This document shows positions 28,372-35,727 of a stretch of DNA of 64,000 nt, piece after piece. The translations under genes and the position numbers were made by a program. The first letter of the stretch is position 1; every line of letters starts with the position of its first letter. Source of the DNA: Aquincola tertiaricarbonis (lineage in GTDB: Bacteria > Pseudomonadota > Gammaproteobacteria > Burkholderiales > Burkholderiaceae_C); NCBI RefSeq assembly GCF_000969605.1, contig NZ_JZUE01000005.1:62001-126000 (forward strand), in the 5' to 3' direction. The notes below the pieces were generated by a model that searched no databases, had not been told where the DNA came from, and was given only the letters and a program-made list of their open reading frames with translations.

Positions 28372-29040
28372 ATGGGCACCCTCCACCTCATCCGGCACGG
28401 CCAGGCGTCCTTCGGCGCCGACGACTACGACCAGCTGAGCCCGCTGGGCCGCCGGCAGGCGGTGCGCCTGGGCGAATACTTCCGTGCCAAGGGCATCAGC
28501 TTCGAGGCGGCGCTGGTGGGCACGTTGCGCCGGCATGTACAGACCTTCGAAGGGATCGTCGAAGGCCTGGAGGCGCCGTTGCAGCCGCTGGCCTGGCCAG
28601 GATTGAACGAGTACGACGCCGCCGCGGTGATCGGCGCCTTCCACACCCAGCCGCTGGCCGTGCCCGACACGCCGGAGTTGATCCGCCACCACTTCCGGTT
28701 GTTGCGCGACGGCCTGGCGCGCTGGATGCGCGGGCAGACGCAGCCGGTGGGCATGCCGAGCTATGCCGACTTCCTGCAAGGCGTGACCAGCGCCCTGGAC
28801 CATGTGCGCAGCCAGTACGCCGGCGACGTGCTGCTGGTGTCCAGCGGCGGGCCCATCGCCACCGCGGTGGGCCATGTGCTGGGTACCTCGGCCGAGACCA
28901 CCATCGAGCTGAACCTGCGCATCCGCAACTGCTCGGTGACCGAGTTCGCCTTCACGCCCAGGCGCCACATGCTGCTGAGCTACAACGGCCTGCCGCACTT
29001 CGAGCACCCGGACTGCGCCGGGTGGGCCACCTACACCTGA
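28372..29040 (+). CDS. Histidine phosphatase family protein
   Basis: The 222-residue protein has the phosphoglycerate-mutase-like catalytic start LIRHGQASFG with the phospho-acceptor His, the LSPLGRRQAVRLGEYF helix, the second Arg in LVGTLRRHVQTFEGI, and a late SSGGPIATAVGHVLG segment. In many branch members this last segment carries the second catalytic His. Here SSGG replaces the more usual SHGG, so that His is absent. Such enzymes dephosphorylate small metabolites or proteins; the substrate is unknown. It stands alone between lspA and a convergent oxidoreductase gene. Confidence 0.82.
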   Translation: MGTLHLIRHGQASFGADDYDQLSPLGRRQAVRLGEYFRAKGISFEAALVGTLRRHVQTFEGIVEGLEAPLQPLAWPGLNEYDAAAVIGAFHTQPLAVPDTPELIRHHFRLLRDGLARWMRGQTQPVGMPSYADFLQGVTSALDHVRSQYAGDVLLVSSGGPIATAVGHVLGTSAETTIELNLRIRNCSVTEFAFTPRRHMLLSYNGLPHFEHPDCAGWATYT

Positions 29041-29058
29041 GCGCCGGGGCGGGCCGCC

Positions 29059-30051
29059 TCAGGGCAGCAGGATGCTGCAGCCGGTGGTGGCGCGCGATTC
29101 CAGCTCGCGGTGCGCCTGCGCGGCCTCGGCCAGCGGATAGCGCTGGTCGATGGGCACCTTGACCGCGCCGCGGGCCACCATGTCGAACAGGTCGTCGGCC
29201 ATGGCCTGGGTGGATTCGCGCGTGGCCAGGTGGGTGAACACCGTGGGCCGCGTGACGTACAGCGAGCCCTTGGCCGCCAGCATGCCCAGGTCCACCGGCG
29301 GCGCCTTGCCCGAGGCATTGCCGAAGTTGGCCAGCAGGCCGAAAGGCCGCAGCACGTCCATCGAGCGCACGAAAGTGTCCTTGCCCACCGAGTCGTACAC
29401 CACCTTCACGCCGGCGCCGCCGGTGATCTGCTTGACGCGCTCAACGAAATCCTCGCTGCGGTAGTTGATGGCATGGGCCGCGCCGTGGTCCAGCGCCAGC
29501 TGGCACTTCTCGTCGCTGCCGGCGGTGCCGATCAGCTGCAGGCCCATGGCCTTGGCCCATTGGCAGGCGATCAGGCCCACGCCGCCGGCCGCCGCATGGA
29601 ACAGCACATGGTCGCCCGGCTGCAGGCCGCCCGCCGGCTGCGTCTTGCGCAGCAGGTACTGCACCGTCAGCCCCTTGAGCATCATGGCCGCGCCTTCCTC
29701 GAAGCTGATGGCCTCCGGCAGCTTCACCACGCACTTGGCCGGCATCACCCGCAGCAGGCTGTAGGCACCGGGCGGCTGGCTGGCGTAGGCCGCGCGGTCA
29801 CCGGGCCGCAGGTGGGTGACGCCCTCGCCCACCGCCTCCACGATGCCCGCGCCTTCCATGCCCAGCGTCAGCGGCAGCGGGTTGTTGTACAGGCCGGTGC
29901 GCTGGTAGACGTCGATGAAGTTCAGGCCGCAGGCCTGGTGGCGGATGCGCAGCTCGCCGGGGCCGGGCTCGCCGACGCTCACGTCGACCAGCTTCATGAC
30001 CTCGGGGCCACCGTACTCGGTGATCTGGATGGCAGGGGCGGTGGTGGGCAA
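29059..30051 (-). CDS. Quinone oxidoreductase-like NADPH reductase (MDR family)
   Basis: The 330-residue zinc-free medium-chain reductase resembles QorA. It has the N-terminal GroES-like fold (IQITEYGGPEVMKLVDVSVGEPGPGELRIRH), the substrate-side VYQRTGLYNNPLPLTLGMEGAG, the NADPH-binding HAAAGGVGLIACQWAKAMG, and the closing HRELESRATTGCSILLP. These enzymes reduce quinones or alpha,beta-unsaturated carbonyls. The start is a TTG at 30051 with GAGGAG 6 nt upstream; no ATG fits. It is divergent from the DUF2007 protein gene across 70 bp. Confidence 0.88.
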   Translation of the reverse strand: MPTTAPAIQITEYGGPEVMKLVDVSVGEPGPGELRIRHQACGLNFIDVYQRTGLYNNPLPLTLGMEGAGIVEAVGEGVTHLRPGDRAAYASQPPGAYSLLRVMPAKCVVKLPEAISFEEGAAMMLKGLTVQYLLRKTQPAGGLQPGDHVLFHAAAGGVGLIACQWAKAMGLQLIGTAGSDEKCQLALDHGAAHAINYRSEDFVERVKQITGGAGVKVVYDSVGKDTFVRSMDVLRPFGLLANFGNASGKAPPVDLGMLAAKGSLYVTRPTVFTHLATRESTQAMADDLFDMVARGAVKVPIDQRYPLAEAAQAHRELESRATTGCSILLP

Positions 30052-30108
30052 GGCGGTCTCCTCGATACGTCTGTGGGACAAGGAGCGCCATCTTGCCGCG
30101 CTTGCACG

Positions 30109-30121
30109 TACCCTGCAGGCC
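30109..30121 (+). promoter_or_regulatory. Candidate leaderless -10 element (TACCCT)
   Basis: TACCCT is followed by seven bases and the ATG at 30122. Only the TAnnnT core matches; no Shine-Dalgarno sequence is present. Confidence 0.3.
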
Positions 30122-30427
30122 ATGCGCAGACTCGACCTTGCACCCAACCTCGCCATCGCCACGCTGTGGGCCGACTGGCTCTGCCAGGGCGGCATACCGG
30201 CCACGGTGCAGCGCGCCTTCACCAGCGGCATTGCCGGCGAGATCCCGCCCGACCAGGCCCTGCCCGAGGTCTGGCTGACCGACGACAGCCACTACGACCG
30301 GGCCCGCGCGCTGCTGGCCGAACTGCGCGCCCGGCCCAGCCGCCACTGGCATTGCCGCGGCTGTGGCGAGTCCATCGAAGGCGGCTTCGAACAGTGCTGG
30401 AACTGCGGTGCGATGATGCCGGCATGA
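30122..30427 (+). CDS. DUF2007-like protein with C-terminal zinc ribbon
   Basis: The 101-residue protein has an N-terminal DUF2007-type alpha/beta fold (LAIATLWADWLCQGGIPATVQRAFTSGIAGEIPPDQALPEVWLTDDSHYDRARALLAEL). A C-terminal zinc ribbon CRGC...CWNCG follows. DUF2007 proteins are small cytoplasmic proteins of unknown role, suspected to be signalling or regulatory partners. No Shine-Dalgarno is present. Its TGA overlaps the ATG of the EamA transporter gene (ATGA), so the two are co-translated. Confidence 0.75.
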   Translation: MRRLDLAPNLAIATLWADWLCQGGIPATVQRAFTSGIAGEIPPDQALPEVWLTDDSHYDRARALLAELRARPSRHWHCRGCGESIEGGFEQCWNCGAMMPA

Positions 30428-31347
30428 CCGCGCAGTCCCTGAATGTCCGCACCGCCCTCCTCCTGACGCTACCTCCCCTGCTGTGGGCCAGCAATGCGGT
30501 CGCCGGTCGCATGCTGGTGGGCATCGTGCCGCCGGTGATGATCAATGCGGCGCGCTGGATCCTGGCCCTGATGGTGCTGCTGCCGCTGGGCTGGCAGGCC
30601 ATCGGCACCCCGGCCGCGCGGGCCCAGGTGCTGGCGCGCTGGAAGCCGCTGGCCCTGCTGGGGCTGACCGGCGTGGGCGCCTACAACGCGCTGCAGTACG
30701 TGGCGCTCACCACCTCCACGCCGCTCAACGTCACGCTCATCACGGCCAGCTCGCCGGTGTGCATGATGATCGTCGGCGCGCTGTTCTACGGCCAGCGCCC
30801 CACCGGCCGCGGCCTGCTGGGCGCGGCGTTGTCGCTGCTGGGCGTGGCCCTGGTGCTGGCCCGCGGCGAGCTGGCATCGCTGGCCGGCATCCAGTTCGTG
30901 CCGGGCGACCTGCTGATGCTGCTGGCCATGCTGAGCTGGGCCTTCTACAGCTGGATGCTGGCCAAGCCGCCGGCCTCCATGGCCGGCGACCAGCGCCCGG
31001 CCTGGGATTGGTGGGGCTTCATGCTGATCCAGACGCTGTTCGGCCTGGGCTGGGCCGGCGGTGCCGCGCTGCTGGAAGCCGCGCTGGTGCCCACGCAGGT
31101 GCACTGGAGCCTGGCCACCGCGCTCACGCTGGTGTACATCGCGCTGGGTCCCTCGATCCTGGCCTACCTGTGCTGGGGCCGCGGCGTGGCGGCGGTGGGC
31201 CCTTCCACCGCGGGCTTCTTCATCAACCTGACGCCGCTGTTCGCCGCGCTGCTGCAGGCGCTGCTGCTGGGCGTGCCGCCGCAGGCCTACCACGCGCTGG
31301 CCTTCGCGCTGATCGTGGCGGGCATCGTGGTGTCGTCCAGGCGATAG
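30424..31347 (+). CDS. EamA/DMT-family transporter
   Basis: The 307-residue protein has ten hydrophobic helices in two EamA repeats. Repeat 1 begins LLLTLPPLLWASNAVAGRMLVG and ends GVALVLARGELASLAG; repeat 2 begins GDLLMLLAMLSWAFYSWML and ends AGIVVSSRR. Typical motifs are YNALQYVALTTSTPLNVTLITASSPV and FFINLTPLFAALLQALLLG. Members export amino acids or other metabolites by proton exchange; the substrate cannot be assigned. It overlaps the DUF2007-like gene by 4 nt. Confidence 0.87.
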   Translation: MTAQSLNVRTALLLTLPPLLWASNAVAGRMLVGIVPPVMINAARWILALMVLLPLGWQAIGTPAARAQVLARWKPLALLGLTGVGAYNALQYVALTTSTPLNVTLITASSPVCMMIVGALFYGQRPTGRGLLGAALSLLGVALVLARGELASLAGIQFVPGDLLMLLAMLSWAFYSWMLAKPPASMAGDQRPAWDWWGFMLIQTLFGLGWAGGAALLEAALVPTQVHWSLATALTLVYIALGPSILAYLCWGRGVAAVGPSTAGFFINLTPLFAALLQALLLGVPPQAYHALAFALIVAGIVVSSRR

Positions 31348-31367
31348 CGCGGCCGCCGCGGGCGGCT

Positions 31368-32282
31368 TCAGGCACCGGCGCCGGCCCCGGCCTTGGGAAA
31401 CACCCGTTTCAGGGCCGCCACCAGCGCCTGCACCTCGGGCGCCACGGGACCGGCGGGCCGGGCCGCGGCCAGGCGTATGCACAGCGCCGACTCCTCTTCC
31501 AGGCGGCGGAACACCACCCCCTGGCGCCGGACGGTGTTCAGGGACTGGGGCACCAACGCAAAGCCGCGGCCTTGGGCGATCAGGCCCAGCAGCACCGGAT
31601 GCTCCGCGGGTTCGGCCAGGCGCGGCGGATCGAACCCCAGCCGCGCGAACACCTGCTCGCAATGCTCGAAGTAGGCAGGGTTGAGCTTGCGGTCGAACCA
31701 GAACAGCGTGTCCTGCGCCAGGTCCAGCAGCCGGATGCGCCGACGCCGCGCCAGGCGGTGGGCCGACGACAGGCACACCACCAGCGGGTCGTCGCCCAGG
31801 TGTTCGGTGACCAGGCCCTGCGTGGCCGAAGGCAGGCCGATGACGGCGGCGTCGAGCGCACCGCGGTGCAGGTCGCGGATCAGCTGCGACGAGAGCTGCC
31901 GCCGGATGCGCAGCGGCAGGCCGGGCCATTCCGACTCGAAGGCATCGCCGATGCCGGCGAACAGGCTCACGTCCACCACGGTGGTGATGCCCAGCCGCAG
32001 CGCACTGCGGCCGGCGGCGGGCTGGAAGCGGCTGACCGCCTGGTCGAGGCCGCGCACGAGCGCACGTGCCTGCTCCAGGAAGCGTTCGCCGGCCTCCGTG
32101 AGCCGGACGCCGCGCCGGTCGCGGTCGAGCAGCCGGGCGCCCAGCATCGCTTCCAGCGCCTGGATCTGCCGGCTCAACGGCGGCTGGGTGATGAACAGCC
32201 GCTCCGCTGCGCGCCGGAAGTTCAGTTCCTCGGCCACGGCCACGAAATACCGCAACTGCCTGAGGCTGGGCGGCTGTGCCAC
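31368..32282 (-). CDS. LysR-family transcriptional regulator
   Basis: The 304-residue regulator has an N-terminal winged-helix domain (LRQLRYFVAVAEELNFRRAAERLFITQPPLSRQIQALEAMLGARLLDR) and a LysR effector domain. It starts with GTG at 32282, preceded by GGAG 8 nt upstream; no in-frame ATG gives the conserved start. It is divergent from the double carboxymuconolactone-decarboxylase-like gene 86 bp away, its probable target. The last residues are Ala/Gly-rich (AGAGAGA). The inducer is unknown. Confidence 0.9.
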   Translation of the reverse strand: MAQPPSLRQLRYFVAVAEELNFRRAAERLFITQPPLSRQIQALEAMLGARLLDRDRRGVRLTEAGERFLEQARALVRGLDQAVSRFQPAAGRSALRLGITTVVDVSLFAGIGDAFESEWPGLPLRIRRQLSSQLIRDLHRGALDAAVIGLPSATQGLVTEHLGDDPLVVCLSSAHRLARRRRIRLLDLAQDTLFWFDRKLNPAYFEHCEQVFARLGFDPPRLAEPAEHPVLLGLIAQGRGFALVPQSLNTVRRQGVVFRRLEEESALCIRLAAARPAGPVAPEVQALVAALKRVFPKAGAGAGA

Positions 32283-32356
32283 ATGCTGCTCCGTCGAAGG
32301 GGTGATGCCGCAAAGGTATCAGGCAAAAGGCATTGGCGCCCTGTTGGCGGCGGCGC

Positions 32357-32368
32357 TACGGTGGCGGC
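32357..32368 (+). promoter_or_regulatory. Candidate leaderless -10 element (TACGGT)
   Basis: TACGGT is followed by six bases and the ATG at 32369 in the LysR-target intergenic region. No Shine-Dalgarno sequence is present. Confidence 0.35.
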
Positions 32369-33190
32369 ATGACATCACCTCACACCCTTCCCCCACCCAC
32401 CCCGTACGACCGGGGCCTGGCCCTGCTGCAGCGCCTGGAGGGCCGCGAGCCACCGTCCCTGGTCGAGGCGCTCGGCGACGTGGCGCCCGACCTGGCGCGG
32501 CTGGCCATCGGCTTCGTCTACGGCGAGGTCCTCGCGCGGCCGCAGCTGGCGCTGCCGCAGCGCCAGCTCGTCACCGTTGCCGCGCTGGCGGCGATGGGCC
32601 ATGCCAGGCCGCAGCTCAAGTTCCACATCGCTGGCGCCCTGAATGCCGGCTGCAGCAGCCAGGAGATCGTGGAGCTGATGATCCACCTGGTGGTGTATGC
32701 CGGCTTTCCTGCCGGCCTGAACGGCATGTTCGCCGCCCAGGAAGTGTTCACCGAGCGGGGCGTGCCGCACCAGCCGGCCCCGCCGGCCGGCGCAGGCGCC
32801 GCCGCGGCCGACCGCTACCGGGCCGGATGGGAAGCGCTGTGCCGCATCGACGGCAGCGCGGGCACGCAGGTCGTGGCGTCGCTGGCCGGCGTGGCGCCCT
32901 ACCTGGGCCGCTTCATCGTCGAGTTCGCCTTCGGCGACGTCTACACCCGCGGCGGGCTCGACCTGCTGCAGCGCGAGCTGGCCACGGTGGCCATGCTCAG
33001 TGCGCTGGGCCATGCCGCGCCGCAGCTGCGGGTGCATGCACACGGCCTGCTGAACGTGGGCGGCACGCCGGAGCAGCTGGTGGAGGTGGTGATCCAGGTC
33101 GCCGCCTATGCCGGCTTTCCGGCGGCGCTCAATGCGATGCGCGTCGTCCAGGACGTGCTGGCGGAAAGGGCGTCGATCTCCGCCGCCTGA
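32369..33190 (+). CDS. Double carboxymuconolactone-decarboxylase-like (AhpD-type) protein
   Basis: The 273-residue protein contains two tandem CMD domains. Domain 1 (about residues 40-130) has LARLAIGFVYGEVLARPQLALPQRQLVTVAALAAMGHARPQLKFHIAGALNAGCSSQEIVELMIHL; domain 2 (about 165-260) repeats the pattern with GRFIVEFAFGDVYTRGGLDLLQRELATVAMLSALGHAAPQLRVHAHGLLNVGG. Domain 1 has a lone Cys before SSQE; the AhpD CxxC pair is absent in both, so a peroxidase role is unlikely. Lyase or binding roles are possible. It is divergent from a LysR regulator. Confidence 0.85.
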   Translation: MTSPHTLPPPTPYDRGLALLQRLEGREPPSLVEALGDVAPDLARLAIGFVYGEVLARPQLALPQRQLVTVAALAAMGHARPQLKFHIAGALNAGCSSQEIVELMIHLVVYAGFPAGLNGMFAAQEVFTERGVPHQPAPPAGAGAAAADRYRAGWEALCRIDGSAGTQVVASLAGVAPYLGRFIVEFAFGDVYTRGGLDLLQRELATVAMLSALGHAAPQLRVHAHGLLNVGGTPEQLVEVVIQVAAYAGFPAALNAMRVVQDVLAERASISAA

Positions 33191-33211
33191 CCGGCCGCTG
33201 TGCCGCCCCGG

Positions 33212-33856
33212 CTAGCCGGGCCAGTGCCGCGCGAACACCGGCGCCACCACCGGATGCGCATCCACCCGCTGCATCAGCGCCGCGAAGGCCGGCCGGTGCG
33301 TGGCCAGATGGGCGCGGGCGCCCGACCACTTGGACACCACCGCGGCCAGCAGGTCGAGCGCGCCGAGCTGCCCGCCGGCCAGCCAGGGCGTGGCCTCGAA
33401 GCTGTCGGCAAACACCTCCCACAGCGCATGCAGGCGCTGCCGTGCGCCGGCCTTCAACGCATCGCAGTGGGCCGGCTCGGCCGGGCTGCACCAGCGCTCG
33501 GGGTAGTCGATGATGCCGATGGCCGCATAGCAGTTGGCCACGATGTAGACCAGCCCGCGCAGCGATTGCGCGCGGGCGGCCGGCGCCTGCGGCAGCAGGC
33601 CGCTGTCCGGGTGGCGCAGGCCCAGCTCGGCAAGGATGGCGGCGCTTTCGCTCATCACGCTGCCATCGGGCCAGCGCAGCGCCGGGATCTGCTGCAGCCG
33701 GTTGACGCCGCGCAGCTCTTCCAGCGCGGAGGCCTCGTCCCAGGTGGCCGCATCCACCCGCCGGTAGGGCTGGCCGGCCAGCTCCAGCGCGGCTTCCACC
33801 GCGGCCGACCCGCTGCCGTCATAGCCATACAGCACACAGCTTGCTTCGTGGTCCAT
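33212..33856 (-). CDS. Glutathione S-transferase family protein
   Basis: The 214-residue protein has a thioredoxin-like N-terminal half: CVLYGYDGSGSAAVEAALELAGQPYRRVD, then NRLQQIPALRWPDGSVMSESAAILAELG with the glutathione-binding cis-Pro and ESAAI motif. The C-terminal half is all-helical (TPWLAGGQLGALDLLAAVVSKW). The catalytic residue at the first helix is Ser/Gly-rich, compatible with Ser-type beta/zeta enzymes. A GGGAGCG lies before the ATG. It is 27 nt downstream of the SDR gene in the same direction, likely the last gene of that operon. Confidence 0.85.
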   Translation of the reverse strand: MDHEASCVLYGYDGSGSAAVEAALELAGQPYRRVDAATWDEASALEELRGVNRLQQIPALRWPDGSVMSESAAILAELGLRHPDSGLLPQAPAARAQSLRGLVYIVANCYAAIGIIDYPERWCSPAEPAHCDALKAGARQRLHALWEVFADSFEATPWLAGGQLGALDLLAAVVSKWSGARAHLATHRPAFAALMQRVDAHPVVAPVFARHWPG

Positions 33857-33883
33857 CGTCGCGCTCCCCGCGCCTTGCGCGCC

Positions 33884-34672
33884 TCAGAAGGTGCCCGGGT
33901 AGGCGCCACCGTCGAGCAGGATGTTCTGGCCCGTCAGGTAGCCGGCCTGCATGCTGCACAGGAAGGCACACACCGCGCCGAACTCTTCGGCGCTGCCGAA
34001 GCGCTGCGCCGGAATGCCCATGCGCCGGCGATCGGCCAGCTCGTCCACGCCCACGCCGCTCTTGGCGGCGCCGGCCTGCATGGTCTTGCGCAGCCGGTCG
34101 GTATCGAACGCGCCCGGCAGCAAGTTGTTGATGGTGACGTTGCGCGAGGCCAGCCGGCCCTGCCGCGCCAGTCCTGCCACGAAGCCGGTGAGCCCGCTGC
34201 GCGCGCCGTTGGACAGGCCCAGCACGTCGATGGGTGCCTTCACCGCGCCCGAGGTGATGTTGACCACGCGGCCGAAGCCGCGCTCGGCCATGCCGTCCAC
34301 CGTGGCCTTGATCAGCTCGATCGGCGTGAGCATGTTGGCATCCAGCGCGGCGATCCAGGCCTCGCGGTCCCAGCTGCGGAAGTCGCCGGGCGGCGGGCCG
34401 CCGGCGTTGTTCACCAGGATGTCGACCTGCGGGCAGGCGGCCAGCGCCTCGGCCCGGCCGTCGGCGGTGGCGATGTCGCCGGCCACCGCGCGCACCTCCA
34501 CCTGCGGATTCAGCGCACGCAGCGCGGCCGCCGTGTCCTGCAATGCCTCCTCGCCGCGTGCGGTGATGGTGACGTTGACGCCTTCGCGCACCAGCGCCTC
34601 GGCGCATCCCTTGCCCAGCCCCTTGCTGGCGGCGCACACCAGCGCCCACTTGCCTGCCACACCCAGATCCAT
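33884..34672 (-). CDS. SDR-family protein lacking the YxxxK catalytic pair
   Basis: The 262-residue protein has a Rossmann fold typical of short-chain dehydrogenases: LVCAASKGLGKGCAEALVREG as nucleotide motif (with ASKGLGKG instead of TGxxxGxG), VDILVNNAGGPPPGDF, GRVVNITSGAVKAP and the C-terminal YLTGQNILLDGGAYPG. Where classical members have YxxxK it reads LGLSNGARSGLTGF, so neither Tyr nor Lys is there. A related branch with LSNxxR instead of YxxxK exists. Substrate is unknown. It begins 2 nt after the stop of the EamA transporter, in one operon with it and the GST. Confidence 0.85.
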   Translation of the reverse strand: MDLGVAGKWALVCAASKGLGKGCAEALVREGVNVTITARGEEALQDTAAALRALNPQVEVRAVAGDIATADGRAEALAACPQVDILVNNAGGPPPGDFRSWDREAWIAALDANMLTPIELIKATVDGMAERGFGRVVNITSGAVKAPIDVLGLSNGARSGLTGFVAGLARQGRLASRNVTINNLLPGAFDTDRLRKTMQAGAAKSGVGVDELADRRRMGIPAQRFGSAEEFGAVCAFLCSMQAGYLTGQNILLDGGAYPGTF

Positions 34673-34674
34673 CG

Positions 34675-35601
34675 CTACTGCCTCCAACGCGTCAACAACC
34701 ATACCCCGCCCAGCACCAGGCCCGTGCCCACGGCCAGCCAGGGTGTGAACGGCTCGTCCAGTATCAGCACGCCCATCGCGAGCGTGCTCATCGGCCCGAT
34801 CATGCCCACCTGCGAAGCCATCGATGCGCCAATGCGCTCGATGGCCATCATCACCATCAGCACCGGCGCCACCGTGCACACGGTGGCGTTCAGCAGGCTC
34901 ATCCACAGCACCGCGTCGGGCACCTGCAGCGCGGCCACCGGCTTCAGCACGAAGAACTGCGCGATGCACAGCAGGCAGGCCACGCTGCTGGCCAGGCCGC
35001 TCAGGCGGGCCGAGCCCAGGCGGCGCACCGCCTCGCCGCTGAGCACCAGGTACACCGCATAGCTCACCGCGCTGGCAAACACCAGGCCGGCGCCCAGCGC
35101 GGCGCGCGGTCCCTCGAAGCTGAGTTCACGGCCGAACACCAGCGCCACGCCCGCATAGCCCACGGCCAGTGCCAGCGCCTGCTTGCCGCTGACGCGGCGG
35201 CGGTACACCAGCCAGCCGATCAGCAGCACGATGGTGGGGTTGAGGTACAGGATCAGCCGCTCCAGGCTGGCGCTGATGTACTGCAACCCGATGAAGTCGA
35301 GGAAGCTGGCCAGGTAGTAGCCGGTGAAGCCCAGCAGACCCACCGTGCCCCAGTCGCGGCGCGACAGCGCTGGCTTGCCACGCCCGGCCCACCAGGCCAG
35401 CAGCATGAACAGCGGCAGCGCGATGAGCATGCGGAAGAACAGCACCTGCACCGCATCCACGCCGTGGCGGTACATCAGCTTGGCCACGATGGCCTTGCCG
35501 GAGAACGCGATGGCACCCGCACTGGCCAGCGCCAGCCCGGGCCACACCGGCGCGGCAGCGGCGGGCTGGGGAACGGCAGGGGCGGCAGGGGGCGTGGACA
35601 T
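34675..35601 (-). CDS. EamA/DMT-family transporter
   Basis: The 308-residue protein has ten predicted helices in two EamA repeats (LALASAGAIAFSGKAIVAKLMYRHGVDAVQVLFFRMLIALPLF at the start, GAGLVFASAVSYAVYLVLSGEAV for repeat 2). It ends GVLILDEPFTPWLAVGTGLVLGGVWLL. A Pro/Ala-rich N-terminal tail of about 20 residues precedes the first helix. It leads an operon with the SDR (2-nt gap) and GST genes, so export of a product of those enzymes is conceivable. A TATAGT -10-like element lies 9 nt before the ATG and no ribosome binding site is seen. Confidence 0.87.
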   Translation of the reverse strand: MSTPPAAPAVPQPAAAAPVWPGLALASAGAIAFSGKAIVAKLMYRHGVDAVQVLFFRMLIALPLFMLLAWWAGRGKPALSRRDWGTVGLLGFTGYYLASFLDFIGLQYISASLERLILYLNPTIVLLIGWLVYRRRVSGKQALALAVGYAGVALVFGRELSFEGPRAALGAGLVFASAVSYAVYLVLSGEAVRRLGSARLSGLASSVACLLCIAQFFVLKPVAALQVPDAVLWMSLLNATVCTVAPVLMVMMAIERIGASMASQVGMIGPMSTLAMGVLILDEPFTPWLAVGTGLVLGGVWLLTRWRQ

Positions 35602-35616
35602 CGGCCGGGCACTATA
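35602..35616 (-). promoter_or_regulatory. Candidate -10 element (TATAGT), near-leaderless
   Basis: On the minus strand TATAGT is followed by nine bases and the ATG at 35601. The leader would be only 2-3 nt long, with no Shine-Dalgarno sequence. TATAGT matches the sigma-70 consensus in five of six positions. Confidence 0.5.
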
Positions 35617-35679
35617 GACGCGCGCAGCCGGATGCGCCGCAGGCCTTGCCGCATCGCGAAGGCTGCAGGCCGCCATGGA

Positions 35680-35700
35680 AAAGGGCTGCCGAAGCAGCCC
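35680..35700 (-). terminator. UUCG-tetraloop intrinsic terminator after tctA
   Basis: Read on the minus strand, GGGCTGC-TTCG-GCAGCCC is followed by TTTTCC. A 7-bp stem closed by C(UUCG)G, an extra-stable tetraloop, plus a U-run lies 28 nt after the tctA stop. Confidence 0.8.
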
Positions 35701-35727
35701 CTTGTGCATGACCTGCGCGCCGCGCGG

